Assembly (NCBI RefSeq): GCF_000024125.1
Contig: NC_013222.1
Coordinates: 682,001 to 746,000 of the forward strand
Direction: 5' to 3'
Origin: Robiginitalea biformata HTCC2501
GTDB lineage: Bacteria > Bacteroidota > Bacteroidia > Flavobacteriales > Flavobacteriaceae
DNA: 64,000 bases
A program made the position numbers and the translations under genes. The notes beneath the pieces were generated by a model that did no database searches, was not told where the DNA came from, and saw only the letters and a list, made by a program, of their open reading frames with translations. Shown one piece after another: positions 25,421 through 34,770 of the stretch; position 1 is the stretch's first letter; each line of letters opens with the position of its first letter.

Positions 25421-27976
25421 TTAGGATTTTGGGGTTTCAAGCTGACTCCGGTACGCTTCGATATTCTTGTGTATCTGCACGACCTTATAGTTGGCCGATA
25501 AAATTACAAAATTCTCATTATCAATCCGGTAATCGCGATTCTTTTTTAACAGCTCCACATAGCCGAGGGCAAAATCCCGGGACCGGAAACCGTGTACCAC
25601 CACAAACTGGTCTTCCAGGTTGTAAATGTCCCGGGAGATGCGGTTGCGGTACCCGAGGTCCTTCAGGGATTTTTCCAGATCTTCCATCAGCGCCAGGGCT
25701 TCCTTTTCCTGGTGGCGCTTGAAAGGGAAGACCACCTTCCAGTTCTGGGTACCCGGCGCGCTGAGTTCCTGGGTGAATTCCGTGGATTCCAGCTGGGGCA
25801 ACTGCTCCGTGATGATCTGCTGCGCCTTGCGGCCTTCCTCCGTATTCGGGTAGTTCAGGGCCACGTAGTTCAGGGCTTCCCGGAAATCCTCAAAGCCCTG
25901 CAGCCGCCCAATGGCATTGGCCTTCAGCAGCTCGAGTTTCGGGACAATCGGGTCGCCGGTAAACTGGGAAATGCTCTCCTCGCTGCCGGTGATGACCTCC
26001 AGGTACCGCTGCGCCTCAAAGGCCTTGAACAATTCCCCGTACCGGTATTCCGGGCTGTTCTCCATGGCGGCCAGTTCAATCTCCGGATTGGTCAGGATGG
26101 CTGCATACCTGGACTGGGGGTGGTTCCGGATGATGTCCTCCCGCATGGATGCTTCCAGGGGGCTGCCCACCTCCTGGTAAATCTTGTACAGGTTGTACTT
26201 GGACGGCAATACGAGCCGCTCTTCCGGGTCCGACGCCAGGACGCGTTCGAGTTTTCCCGCAGCCAGGAGGAGTTCCTTGAATTTTTCCTTATAGATCAGC
26301 CCGAGTTGGTAGTTCGAAAAATTCCGCTCCCTTCGCAGGCTGTCGATCACTGCCTCGTCGGTTGGGATCCGGCCCAGGTAAAATTCCAGGGAATACTTTT
26401 CCTCCTCCGTAAGGTCTTCCGGCCCGGCCGCAGCCCCTGCCAGGTCGCCGGCCTCCCCGGATTCCGGCAATACCCGGGCCCGGTTGCTCCAGCGCCAGTT
26501 GTCCTCGAGTTCCCGGTTCCCCCATTTGTTGGTAAACGCGGTCTTACCGTAACCGAGGCTCGTGATATTGTAGAAATAGAACTTCCCTTGATTGGCTTTT
26601 CCCCCGGCCGAATTTGCAAAAGCCTCAAACCCCGCTTCGGCCTGCCGCTCCTTCCGGGCAGCTTCCGCCTCGTCCAGGGCGCGGATGGAATCGATATAGG
26701 TCTGGAAATAGATCTCCCGCTGCACGGGCTCCATCTCATAGAGCGCAATCACGCTGTCCGCTTGCCGGACGATTTCCTCGTGGGCAATCACATCGTCCAG
26801 GTTCTCCCGTTTCTTGCGGATGGCCCGAAATTCCCGGGTGTTCTCCTCCAGGTTCAGCAGGACGCTGTCGTAGTACGCCCCGGCCGGCTTGTAGGCGTTT
26901 CGGTCAAAGTTGTAATCCGCCAGGTCCGTATAGTTGAACGCGTTGATGACCCGGTCTCCCTGGGCAGCCCGGAGCGATCGGTTGTAATAATCCACCGCCA
27001 GGCTGTCGTTCCCCTGCCCCATGTGGAATTCGGCCAACTGCCGGTAAATCTTATCCAAAAAGGGCCGGTTTTCGCGGTTTTCCTCCAAATCCGTCAGGTA
27101 TTCCAGGACGGCGTCGCGGGATTCCGCGTCCACTTCGGTATTCTGGATTTTTTTCAGGTGGGCGTTGATCAGGTAAACCCTGGGGATCTTGCGGTTCATC
27201 GCGATGATCTTGTCGAAGGCCAGGTTGGCGCTGTCCGGGTGCTGCATTTGGTTGAACAACTGCCCGATGATGAACAGGTAACGTCCGCGTTCCTCGTTTT
27301 TCCGGGTGTAGGCCGCCGCGGTCTTGAGTTGCTGCAAGGCGGTATCCGGATGGCTCAGATTGATGTAGGCCTGCCCCATAATGGCCCGGGCATCCGCGTA
27401 TTCCTGGTCGCTGAGCTCGATGTACTTGAAAAGCTGTTTCAGATTTTTGATCGCAAGCTCCTCATACCCGAGGCGGATGTTGGTCTTCTCCCTCCAGATC
27501 CGGGCTTCCGCCCGTTTGTCGCTGGATTCGTATTTCTGCAGGACGTAGTTGAAGGCTTCCAGGGCGGGGATGTACCGCTCGTCAAAATACCGGGCCTTGC
27601 CCAGCAACAGGAAGGCTTCGTCCGTAAGCGGGTTTCGCTCCCGGTCCGAGATGTCCATGCTGTGTTTCTGGATCGCCTTGGCGGCCTTTTCCTCGGCACG
27701 CAAAAAATTCGGGTTGTTGTCCTCGGAATCGAGCTTTACTTCGCCGGAGACCTCCAGACGTTCTACCGGCAGGAGTTCCCAGTAGTTGTCCCGGTAGGTG
27801 GCATTGAGTTCCTCCCGCCCGTCTTCAAAGGCGAGTTCGCCGTTGTAGAGGACGTTGTACCTGGTGTTCAGGGCGTGCCAGTTGCGGTTGACGAAGGTGT
27901 CTTTCTTTGTCGAGCAGCCCCAGAATAATCCTGCCACCAGCGGCAGGCCGTAAAAAAATGCCAGACGAAGCTTCAA
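25421..27976 (-). CDS. sprE: SprE/PorW-like TPR lipoprotein of the type IX secretion system
   Basis: An 851-residue lipoprotein (lipobox FWGC, cysteine at 21) with tetratricopeptide-type helical repeats over most of its length; clear blocks lie at about 120-400 (LLGKARYFDERYIPALEAF, AQALINL-like units) and 560-740. The N-terminal segment after the cysteine (STKKDTFVNRNWHALNTRYN) is the conserved start of SprE. SprE (PorW in Porphyromonas) is needed for gliding and secretion through the T9SS. The link with bactofilin and atp genes is seen in other flavobacteria. A C-terminal globular domain follows the repeats. Confidence 0.85.
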   Translation of the reverse strand: MKLRLAFFYGLPLVAGLFWGCSTKKDTFVNRNWHALNTRYNVLYNGELAFEDGREELNATYRDNYWELLPVERLEVSGEVKLDSEDNNPNFLRAEEKAAKAIQKHSMDISDRERNPLTDEAFLLLGKARYFDERYIPALEAFNYVLQKYESSDKRAEARIWREKTNIRLGYEELAIKNLKQLFKYIELSDQEYADARAIMGQAYINLSHPDTALQQLKTAAAYTRKNEERGRYLFIIGQLFNQMQHPDSANLAFDKIIAMNRKIPRVYLINAHLKKIQNTEVDAESRDAVLEYLTDLEENRENRPFLDKIYRQLAEFHMGQGNDSLAVDYYNRSLRAAQGDRVINAFNYTDLADYNFDRNAYKPAGAYYDSVLLNLEENTREFRAIRKKRENLDDVIAHEEIVRQADSVIALYEMEPVQREIYFQTYIDSIRALDEAEAARKERQAEAGFEAFANSAGGKANQGKFYFYNITSLGYGKTAFTNKWGNRELEDNWRWSNRARVLPESGEAGDLAGAAAGPEDLTEEEKYSLEFYLGRIPTDEAVIDSLRRERNFSNYQLGLIYKEKFKELLLAAGKLERVLASDPEERLVLPSKYNLYKIYQEVGSPLEASMREDIIRNHPQSRYAAILTNPEIELAAMENSPEYRYGELFKAFEAQRYLEVITGSEESISQFTGDPIVPKLELLKANAIGRLQGFEDFREALNYVALNYPNTEEGRKAQQIITEQLPQLESTEFTQELSAPGTQNWKVVFPFKRHQEKEALALMEDLEKSLKDLGYRNRISRDIYNLEDQFVVVHGFRSRDFALGYVELLKKNRDYRIDNENFVILSANYKVVQIHKNIEAYRSQLETPKS

Positions 27977-28076
27977 AATTCCCGGTATTCGTATGGTATG
28001 TAAACTGGAAAACCCCCGATTTAGTATGCCGCGGTGGCGATAATTGCGGCTGGGTTCCCCCCAGGGAGGATCTGCG

Positions 28077-28084
28077 CAAAGGTA
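28077..28084 (-). promoter_or_regulatory. Probable -7 box of sprE
   Basis: TACCTTTG on the minus strand, exact match to TAnnTTTG, about 100 nt before the sprE ATG. No clear -33 box. Confidence 0.4.
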
Positions 28085-28113
28085 TCCCGCAGGCTTCGCC
28101 GGGCGGCAGCCGC

Positions 28114-28863
28114 TTATTCCCCCGTTTCTCCCGGGTCATCCGCCGGGGTCAGCGAGGTGGCCGCCGGTTCGCCCGCAAAGAAGGTCTCGAGCTCCCTGAG
28201 GGTTTCCGGGGTGGTCTCAATATCGCGGACAATGCGCCCCTTTTCAAGCACCACAATCCGCTGGCAGACCTCCGTGACGTGGATCAGGTCGTGGCTGGAA
28301 ACCAGGACGGTCACCTCCCGCCGGTCGGCGAGTTCCCGGATGATCTTTTTCAGTCGGATCTGGGTGGTCGGGTCCAGGTTGGCAAACGGCTCATCCAGGA
28401 TGACCACCTCGGGCGACCCGATAAAGGTGGCCACAATGCCCACTTTTTTCTGGTTCCCCTTGGAGAGGTCCCGCAGGTATTTCTTCTGGCCCATGATTTC
28501 CCCGTGGAAAAAATCCTCAAACCCGGCCAGCAGCGCATCCACATCGGCACGGCTCTGGCCGCGGAGTTCCCCGATAAAGTAGAAGTACTCCTCCGGGGTC
28601 AGGTAGCCAATGAGGAAACTCTCGTCGATAAAGGCCGAGGTAAATGGCTTCCAGTCTTCGCTCTCGCGCACTGGCACCCCCCCACTGGTTATCTGACCGG
28701 TAGTGGGTTCGATCAGGTCCAGGAGCAGGCTGAAGAGCGTGGTCTTCCCGGCCCCGTTGTTGCCGACCAGGCCAAAGCTCTGGCCCTTTGGGATTTCCAG
28801 GGACGCGATGTCCAGGACGGTTTGTTGGCTGTATTTCTTGGTGAGATTTTCTGCGTGAATCAT
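28114..28863 (-). CDS. ABC transporter ATP-binding protein
   Basis: A 249-residue ABC ATPase: Walker A GNNGAGKTT near residue 38, signature LSKGNQKKV (variant of LSGGQ), Walker B VVILDEP and the switch histidine in VSSHDL. The ATG at 28863 begins the domain directly (MIHAENLTKKYS). The gene follows the DUF5687 permease by 28 nt, and the two make a simple exporter of unknown substrate. The C-terminal 25 residues are acidic and Pro/Thr-rich. Confidence 0.93.
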   Translation of the reverse strand: MIHAENLTKKYSQQTVLDIASLEIPKGQSFGLVGNNGAGKTTLFSLLLDLIEPTTGQITSGGVPVRESEDWKPFTSAFIDESFLIGYLTPEEYFYFIGELRGQSRADVDALLAGFEDFFHGEIMGQKKYLRDLSKGNQKKVGIVATFIGSPEVVILDEPFANLDPTTQIRLKKIIRELADRREVTVLVSSHDLIHVTEVCQRIVVLEKGRIVRDIETTPETLRELETFFAGEPAATSLTPADDPGETGE

Positions 28864-28891
28864 CGGTGATGCCAGTATTATGTTACCTGAA

Positions 28892-30364
28892 TTATGCTTT
28901 TTGCTTGTAGGCAAGCAGCGTTTTGTATTTCTCTTTTTTGTAGATCTTTTCGATCATTCGGAATACCCGCTCCTTAAACGCAAACCCGAGCACCCCGAGC
29001 AGTGCCACCAGGAGGAAACCCGCCGTTTCGCCCAGGAACATATCGCCCAGCCAGTAGACGAGCAGGGGGAGGAGCAGTTTCGGGATGGTGAGCAACAGGG
29101 TTTTCATGTTGAAGGCCTGTTTGTCTCCAAACGCTTTCTTGTTGGAGGTCAGGTCGATCGGGGTCTTGATATAGGCGCCGCCCCAGAGTACCAGGTAGGA
29201 GTTGATCCCGATATTGTAGACGGCCCCCACCAGGATGGCCAGGTACGCTTCCCATCCAAAGTAGAGATAAAATGCCGAGAGCACCGTACTGATGCCGGTG
29301 GCAATGACGATGAGCCACCATTTGGAACTGAGGTATTCCCGGTACTGGATGTTCTGGCTCATCATCAGCGGGTAGTAGGAGCTGTCCCAGCTGGGCACGT
29401 ACTGCCCGAAACTGAACAGGAAGCCCCCGGAGACGAAGATGCCTGCAAACACCCGCCAAACCGGGCTTTCGTACACCTCCAGCCCCCCCGAAAAGAACAG
29501 CAGGCCGTAGAACAGGAACAGCACGCTGACAATTACGGTGGTCTTGGAGCGCTTGTTGCGCCGGATGAGCTTGATGTCGTTCTTGAGGAAGGTCCCCAGA
29601 TTCCCAAACCGGTTGAGCCAGGTGTAATCCTCTGTCTTCCCGACCGCCGTTTTAGTGGCCAGGCCGGCGTCCAGGTACATGTGCCGCTTGAAATAATTGA
29701 ACGACGCCCAGACGGCAATTGCCAGGGCCGCCCAGGGAATCGCGGCAGTCCAGGGCTGGTCGTAGAACAGGTCAAAGACGGGCCCCGTGTAGGCGGTAAT
29801 ATCGAACCAACCGTAATACTGGGAAATTCCCAGGAGGGCCAGCACCGCAATGAGCGGGTAGAATATCCGGTCTACATTGTTGATCAGTATATTCAAAAAG
29901 TTATTCGTGTAAAAGAGCGCAAAACACGCCAGGTGCCAGCCGATGACCGAACCGGCGGGGTAGCCTTTGATCAGGAGCACGATGGAAAACGGCACAAAAA
30001 AGAAGGCGTGGCTGAAATTGAAAAAGGACAGGACCGTCTTGCCGAGTGAAAACCGGACCACGCTGGCCTTGGAAATGGGGAGGTAGAGCAGCGGCCGGAT
30101 GTTGAGTACCGGCATCTTCTGCAACATATAGCGCAGGTACAGGTCGCCGGCCAGATAGTAGATCAAAAAGCGGTTGACCACCCGCAGTGGGTCGCCCAGG
30201 CCGGATTTTTCGATCATGAAATAGGCGCCCACCCCCAGCCCCAGGAAGACCAGGATAAAGTACAGGGCCCCCAGGGCCATCAGGATCTTGAACCAGATTT
30301 CGGTTTTGAAGGAGGCAGACCGGAAAAAGGCCTTCCACTGCAGCCGGATAAAATGTCTGAACAT
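28892..30364 (-). CDS. DUF5687-family membrane protein, ABC exporter permease
   Basis: A 490-residue integral membrane protein with about 12 hydrophobic helices, related to ABC-2 type permeases; it starts MFRHFIRLQWKAFFRS. The ATPase gene lies just downstream and both are transcribed together. The family is typical of Bacteroidota; substrate not known. About 33 codons are open before 30364 but read as low-quality sequence across the divergent promoter region. Confidence 0.82.
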   Translation of the reverse strand: MFRHFIRLQWKAFFRSASFKTEIWFKILMALGALYFILVFLGLGVGAYFMIEKSGLGDPLRVVNRFLIYYLAGDLYLRYMLQKMPVLNIRPLLYLPISKASVVRFSLGKTVLSFFNFSHAFFFVPFSIVLLIKGYPAGSVIGWHLACFALFYTNNFLNILINNVDRIFYPLIAVLALLGISQYYGWFDITAYTGPVFDLFYDQPWTAAIPWAALAIAVWASFNYFKRHMYLDAGLATKTAVGKTEDYTWLNRFGNLGTFLKNDIKLIRRNKRSKTTVIVSVLFLFYGLLFFSGGLEVYESPVWRVFAGIFVSGGFLFSFGQYVPSWDSSYYPLMMSQNIQYREYLSSKWWLIVIATGISTVLSAFYLYFGWEAYLAILVGAVYNIGINSYLVLWGGAYIKTPIDLTSNKKAFGDKQAFNMKTLLLTIPKLLLPLLVYWLGDMFLGETAGFLLVALLGVLGFAFKERVFRMIEKIYKKEKYKTLLAYKQKA

Positions 30365-30445
30365 CGGGTTGGTGTCGGAATTCGATTCGATTAGTCCCAA
30401 AAGAGCCCCATTTGTTACAATTAGGAGAAATTGCCGCCGGAACCT

Positions 30446-30475
30446 GTGCCGAAAGTACGCCATTGCTTAGTTTTG
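30446..30475 (+). promoter_or_regulatory. Promoter of the PaaE-like gene
   Basis: TAGTTTTG at 30468-30475 is an exact -7 box; GTG at 30446-30448, 19 nt upstream, may stand for TTG. The ATG is at 30491. Confidence 0.5.
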
Positions 30476-30490
30476 CACAAAATTTTGCGC

Positions 30491-31540
30491 ATGAGCGATT
30501 TTCATACCCTGAAAGTTTCCCGGGTCCGACGGCTGACCCCGAATGCGGTTGCCGTATCCCTGGAGATCCCGGCATCCCAAAAAGAACGTTTCAAATTTAC
30601 GGCCGGCCAGTATATTACCGTCCGTTCCGAAGCAACCGGCAGCGACGTCCGCAGGGCGTATTCCATCTCCTCCCGGCCGGGGGATGCCGAGCTGACCATC
30701 GGCATCAAAAAAGTGACGGATGGAACGTTTTCGGTATTTGCCAACGAATCGCTCCGGGAGGGCGACTCCCTGGAGGTCATGCCCCCCGAGGGTCGGTTTA
30801 CCTATGAGCCCGGTACGCCCGGACGGCACCTGATCGCTTTTGCCGCCGGCAGCGGGATCACCCCGATAATGAGTATCCTTCGCACGGCCCTGGAGGCCGA
30901 CGCGGAAGCCCGGGTGGTATTGGTTTACGGGAACCAGAGCCGGGAGTCCACGATGTTCCTGGAAGACCTGCAAGCCCTTGCCAATGAATATCCCGATCGG
31001 TTTATTCCTTATTTCACCTTTAGCCGCGGACAGTACGACGACTCGCTGTTCGGCCGGATTGAAAGGAGTACGGTGAACTACATCGTCAAAAACAAGCACA
31101 GCGACCTGGAATTTGACCGCTACTACATCTGCGGGCCGGAACCGATGATCCGGACCGTGGAGGAAACCCTCCTTGACAATGGAGTCCCTGCAGACCGCGT
31201 CCTCCACGAGCTCTTTGAAACCGCCGACCAGCCGGATGAGCTCCGGGAGCAACTCGAGGGGACGACCCGCCTGACGGTGGTCCTGGACGAAGAAACCCAC
31301 GAGCTGAACATGGACCAGAAAAACGTGGTACTCGATGCGGTGCTGAACGAGAAAATCGATGCCCCCTACAGTTGCCAGGGGGGGATTTGCAGTACGTGTA
31401 TTGCCCGGATCCGGTCCGGAACGGCGCGGATGGCCCAAAACCAGATTCTGACGGACTCGGAAATTGAAGAGGGCTTAATTCTCACCTGCCAGGCGCATCC
31501 TACCTCCCCGGAACTGACCGTAGACTACGACGACGTCTGA
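30491..31540 (+). CDS. Ferredoxin-NAD(P)H oxidoreductase with 2Fe-2S domain (PaaE-like)
   Basis: A 349-residue flavin reductase of the type that feeds electrons to multicomponent oxygenases. The FAD site RRAYSISS is near residue 57, the NAD(P) site GSGITPIMSIL near 120, and the plant-type 2Fe-2S domain at the C-terminus has CQGGICSTC and a final cysteine in LTCQAHP. The classic partner is the phenylacetyl-CoA epoxidase PaaABC, but none of those genes is in the window, so the true electron acceptor is open. Confidence 0.9.
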   Translation: MSDFHTLKVSRVRRLTPNAVAVSLEIPASQKERFKFTAGQYITVRSEATGSDVRRAYSISSRPGDAELTIGIKKVTDGTFSVFANESLREGDSLEVMPPEGRFTYEPGTPGRHLIAFAAGSGITPIMSILRTALEADAEARVVLVYGNQSRESTMFLEDLQALANEYPDRFIPYFTFSRGQYDDSLFGRIERSTVNYIVKNKHSDLEFDRYYICGPEPMIRTVEETLLDNGVPADRVLHELFETADQPDELREQLEGTTRLTVVLDEETHELNMDQKNVVLDAVLNEKIDAPYSCQGGICSTCIARIRSGTARMAQNQILTDSEIEEGLILTCQAHPTSPELTVDYDDV

Positions 31541-31568
31541 TCCCCGGGCAGGAGTTTCTCGCCAAAAT

Positions 31569-32354
31569 TCAGGGCTGCCCGTTGCCCCGGGCCCGATCCA
31601 GAACTATCCGCCCGTGGTCGTAACCAATCTGGTAGGCCCGTTCGATCCCCTTTTTATCGAGTACGCCGATTTTTTCGAGTTCGGGCGGTTCAAACACCAG
31701 GTCGCAACTGTGGATCTTGTTCCGGTTGATGGCGTAGATCATCAGGGCCGTGGTGCGGTTGGTGAGCTGGATGGAAGACCGGATTTCCCGGGAACCGACC
31801 TTCCCGATAACCGATACGTTGCTGCCGATCACATACCGGCAGTGCGGGGCGATGGGTTCCAGGGGGAAGTTATTCATGATGCCCCCGTCCGCGTAGAGGG
31901 CTTCCCCCATGGCGACCGGGCTGAATATGGGCGGCAGGGCGGCCGAAGCCAATAACGGGCGGATCAGTTCCCCTGACTGAAAATAGGCTTCCTGCCCGAG
32001 GTTCAGGTTGGTGGCGGCCACATAGAGCCGCCGGCTGAGTTTCTCGAAGGAATTATCCGGCCAGTAGGATTCGAATAATTTATAGTACCGATCGGTATCA
32101 ATGAAGCCCGGTTTGCTGATACTGAAAAAATTATAGCGGAACAACGGGGTTTCCTTGAAAAATGACAGCATGGCATCCACCGAGGCGTCGGCGGCATACA
32201 GGGCTCCCACCAGCGCGCCCACGCTGCTGCCGGATACCCATTGGGGGTCCAGGTCATACTCCCGCAAGGCGCGGATTACCCCGATATGCGCCATCCCGCG
32301 GACCCCGCCTCCTGAAAATACAATCCCGGATTCGTCTCCTCCCGGATATTCCAT
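31569..32354 (-). CDS. Patatin-like phospholipase family protein
   Basis: A 261-residue lipid acyl hydrolase. The Ser-Asp dyad is visible: GSSVGAL (GxSxG) near residue 42 and YADGGIMNN (DGG) near residue 150; the oxyanion motif GGGVRGMAH is near residue 14. No signal peptide, so it is probably cytoplasmic or membrane-peripheral. It has its own -7 box directly after the degP terminator. Confidence 0.92.
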   Translation of the reverse strand: MEYPGGDESGIVFSGGGVRGMAHIGVIRALREYDLDPQWVSGSSVGALVGALYAADASVDAMLSFFKETPLFRYNFFSISKPGFIDTDRYYKLFESYWPDNSFEKLSRRLYVAATNLNLGQEAYFQSGELIRPLLASAALPPIFSPVAMGEALYADGGIMNNFPLEPIAPHCRYVIGSNVSVIGKVGSREIRSSIQLTNRTTALMIYAINRNKIHSCDLVFEPPELEKIGVLDKKGIERAYQIGYDHGRIVLDRARGNGQP

Positions 32355-32371
32355 AGCACCAACTCTTTCTA

Positions 32372-32379
32372 CAAATATA
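32372..32379 (-). promoter_or_regulatory. Probable -7 box of the patatin gene
   Basis: TATATTTG on the minus strand, exact match to TAnnTTTG, 18 nt before the ATG. The expected -33 position falls inside the degP terminator hairpin and has no TTG. Confidence 0.45.
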
Positions 32380-32381
32380 AA

Positions 32382-32420
32382 AGCCGCAGGCGATCGGAGC
32401 GAATCCTTTGGCCTGCGGCT
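32382..32420 (-). terminator. Terminator of the DegP-like gene
   Basis: A perfect 10-bp stem (AGCCGCAGGC at 32382-32391 with GCCTGCGGCT at 32411-32420), 19-nt loop, followed on the minus strand by TTTATATTT. It starts 24 nt after the gene's stop. Confidence 0.7.
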
Positions 32421-32444
32421 TTCCGGGTATCGGGTTTATTTCAA

Positions 32445-34001
32445 TCAGGAATCCAGTCCGAAAGCGTAATAATAGGTTTTCGGGCTGTCCGGATAGCGGC
32501 CGGCGAGCATCACGCCCCCGTCCTCGCTTTTCTCCAACTCGGACCGGAATTCCTCCAGGTTATTTACCTCCCGGCCATTGACGCGGGTTACGATAAAGCC
32601 TTCCCGCATCCGGGTTTCCTGCCGCAGCAGGCCGGGTACCAGTCGGGCGACCTCAACGCCCCCGTCAATGCCCAGTTCGGAAGCCTGATCCGCGGGCAGG
32701 TTTCGGAATTCGGCCCCCAGGCGGTTGAACAACTCCCGGTCCGCACGAGCCACCAGGGAAGTCGTGCCGGCGGAATCCTTCAGGGTGACCTCAAATTTGC
32801 GGGATTTCCCCTCCCGGTCCAGGGTGATGGTTACCTCATCCCCCGGGCGGAAGCCTGCAATCAGCTCCTGCAGGCGGGGCGAACTGGCAACGGGTTTGTC
32901 GTTCACTGCCGTGATAATATCCCCTTCGAGGATGCCGGCCTCCTGTGCTGCGCTGCCGTCATTTACCGATGCCACGTAAACCCCCGGAATCAGGTCGATA
33001 CCCTTATCCTCGGCCAGGCGGCCGTCCAGGTTTTGGATCCGTACCCCGAGGATGCCCCGCTGTACGTTCCCGTATTCCAGGAGGTCTTCCACCACCTTGG
33101 ACACGATGTTGCTGGGTACGGCAAAGCCGTAGCCGCTGTAGCTTCCGGTACGGCTGGCAATGGCCGTATTGATGCCGATCAGGTCGCCGTTGAGGTTGAC
33201 AAGCGCTCCCCCGCTGTTGCCGGGATTAATGGCCGCATCCGTCTGGATAAAGCTCTCAACGGCCAATTCCTCCCGGTTGATGTTGATGTTCCGCGCCTTG
33301 GCGCTGACGATCCCGGCCGTGACCGTGGAGTTCAGGCTAAAGGGGTTGCCGATGGCCAGTACCCATTCGCCTACTTCCACATCGTCCGAATTTACAAGGG
33401 CCAGGGATTTCAGGTTTTCGGCTTCGATTTTGAGCAGAGCCAGATCCGTTGTGGGGTCCACCCCGATCACTTTCGCATCGTACGTGCCGTTGTTGTGCAG
33501 GGTTACCTCCACCTCATCCGCATTGGCGATGACGTGGTTGTTGGTCACTATATAACCGTCTTTATTGATGATCACGCCAGATCCGGTTCCCATGCGCGGG
33601 AGTTCATCGGGATACTCCCCGCGGCTTCCGTCTCGCCCTGGGGAATCGCCCTCCGGGGCTTCAAAGTACCGGCCAAAGGGGCTGTCCTTAAAGAATTCCC
33701 GGAACGGGTCCGGCAACTGGCGGTAGCTCCGGCCATAAGACTGGGTTCCGCGCGAGGTGATATGCACTACCGCGTCCAGGACTTTTTCAGTAGTCTCGGT
33801 AAAATCCAGGGGGGTAATGTTCCCCTCTTTATCGGCCGTATACAACACGGGTTTGGCCAGGTTTTCGGGTGCCCGGTCCAGGGTTACCCGGCCGGTGTCC
33901 TGCCATTTGTCGATCCCGACCACCGTCAGGCTCACCAGCAGGGCGATGAGTGCCGCGAACAAATAGGTCCGCTGCGCCGGGTTGATAGTTCGCTTTTTCA
34001 T
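32445..34001 (-). CDS. degP: Do/DegP-type serine protease with two PDZ domains
   Basis: A 518-residue envelope protease. One N-terminal membrane/signal helix (YLFAALIALLVSLTVVGI), then a trypsin-like domain with the His in VTNNHVI, the Asp in TTDLALLK and the Ser in NPGNSGGALVN. PDZ1 follows near residue 300 (RGILGVRIQNL), and a shorter second PDZ-like region ends the protein. It degrades or refolds damaged periplasmic proteins. Start at 34001 follows a plausible promoter. Confidence 0.94.
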   Translation of the reverse strand: MKKRTINPAQRTYLFAALIALLVSLTVVGIDKWQDTGRVTLDRAPENLAKPVLYTADKEGNITPLDFTETTEKVLDAVVHITSRGTQSYGRSYRQLPDPFREFFKDSPFGRYFEAPEGDSPGRDGSRGEYPDELPRMGTGSGVIINKDGYIVTNNHVIANADEVEVTLHNNGTYDAKVIGVDPTTDLALLKIEAENLKSLALVNSDDVEVGEWVLAIGNPFSLNSTVTAGIVSAKARNININREELAVESFIQTDAAINPGNSGGALVNLNGDLIGINTAIASRTGSYSGYGFAVPSNIVSKVVEDLLEYGNVQRGILGVRIQNLDGRLAEDKGIDLIPGVYVASVNDGSAAQEAGILEGDIITAVNDKPVASSPRLQELIAGFRPGDEVTITLDREGKSRKFEVTLKDSAGTTSLVARADRELFNRLGAEFRNLPADQASELGIDGGVEVARLVPGLLRQETRMREGFIVTRVNGREVNNLEEFRSELEKSEDGGVMLAGRYPDSPKTYYYAFGLDS

Positions 34002-34121
34002 ATTGTGGTATTTAAGTTTGACACAAATTTTTTTCGACCCACTCCAGGACAAATCCCATGCCATTAAACCGGCTGTCAGTGCTAAAATTTTTTTAAAATT
34101 GGCCCGGGTGGGGGGCGGATA

Positions 34122-34141
34122 AACCGACTCCCTGGTCGGCA
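34122..34141. promoter_or_regulatory. Palindrome copy 3 (degP-AhpD pair), putative TetR site
   Basis: AACCGACTCCCTGGTCGGCA, 13 of 16 arm positions matching AACCGACC-N4-GGTCGGTT. It lies 125 bp before the perfect copy at 34247. Confidence 0.5.
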
Positions 34142-34246
34142 GGCCATTTCGAAACGGCCCATTACGCATATCGGGAGGATTTTTATCGATTCAGGGATCC
34201 GGTCGTCGGGGATCCGGCGGATTCCGAGGCTAACCCGAACCGGTCA

Positions 34247-34266
34247 AACCGACCGGGGGGTCGGTT
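34247..34266. promoter_or_regulatory. Palindrome copy 4 (degP-AhpD pair), perfect putative TetR site
   Basis: AACCGACCGGGGGGTCGGTT: both 8-nt arms pair perfectly around a 4-nt centre. It is the best copy and lies 134 nt before the AhpD-like gene. Confidence 0.7.
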
Positions 34267-34400
34267 ACGGCAAAATCGGCCCGGGAATGTTAAAATCCCG
34301 TTTTTGGGTAATGAAAAACCGAACCTTGCGACGAAACTCCCGTAAGTTTAGACAGCAGACCAGGCCAAACGACCCGACTTAAATAAAAGAGTAAATCAAT

Positions 34401-34736
34401 ATGGCAACAAATTATTACGACCCCGCCGACCTGAGGAAGTTCGGCAACATCACGGAATGGAGCGAGGAACTCGGCACCAAATTCTTTGACTACTACAACT
34501 CCGTATTCAAGGACGGGGCCCTCACGGCTCGCGAAAAATCCCTGATCGCCCTGGCGGTTTCCCACGTGGTCAAATGTCCGTACTGTATTGACGCCTACAC
34601 CAAAGACGGCCTGCAGCGGGGCATCACGCGGGAGGAAATGATGGAAGCCGTTCACGCAGGAGCGGCCATCGAAAGCGGGGCCAGCCTGGTCCACGGCGTG
34701 CAGATGATGAACAAATACGACAAATTATCCATGTAA
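34401..34736 (+). CDS. Carboxymuconolactone decarboxylase/AhpD-like protein, arsenosugar-associated
   Basis: A 111-residue AhpD-fold protein. The redox motif CPYC with the downstream acidic residue (VVKCPYCIDAYTKDG) is near residue 55. In databases such proteins next to ArsS are called arsenosugar biosynthesis-associated peroxidase-like proteins; the chemistry is not known to me. The arsS gene follows after 34 nt, so the two are co-transcribed. Two palindromes lie upstream and a tetR gene lies downstream of arsS. Confidence 0.85.
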   Translation: MATNYYDPADLRKFGNITEWSEELGTKFFDYYNSVFKDGALTAREKSLIALAVSHVVKCPYCIDAYTKDGLQRGITREEMMEAVHAGAAIESGASLVHGVQMMNKYDKLSM

Positions 34737-34770
34737 GCCGGCACGCATAGCCTGCTCAAAACCCTGAATT

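Larger units (their letters stand above)
34002..34400. other. Divergent intergenic region degP / AhpD-like gene
   Basis: A 399-nt region without a credible gene. Toward degP, TTG at 34052-34050 and AAAATTTG at 34031-34024 (18-nt spacer, one mismatch) form a likely promoter. Toward the AhpD-like gene only a weak pair is seen (TTG at 34326-34328, TAAGTTTA at 34343-34350, spacer 14 nt). Two palindromes (34122-34141 and 34247-34266) lie between the two promoters. Confidence 0.6.

Noticed and set aside
25592..27928. A 778-codon open frame on the plus strand opposite sprE
   Set aside because: It mirrors the codon structure of a GC-rich gene, has no family motifs, and sprE on the other strand is a clear family member.
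31796..31815. A further AACCGACC match inside the patatin gene
   Set aside because: Only the left arm matches; the right arm fails and the site is coding sequence.
34564..34600. Selenocysteine in the AhpD-like redox motif
   Set aside because: The motif is encoded by ordinary cysteine codons with no in-frame TGA.
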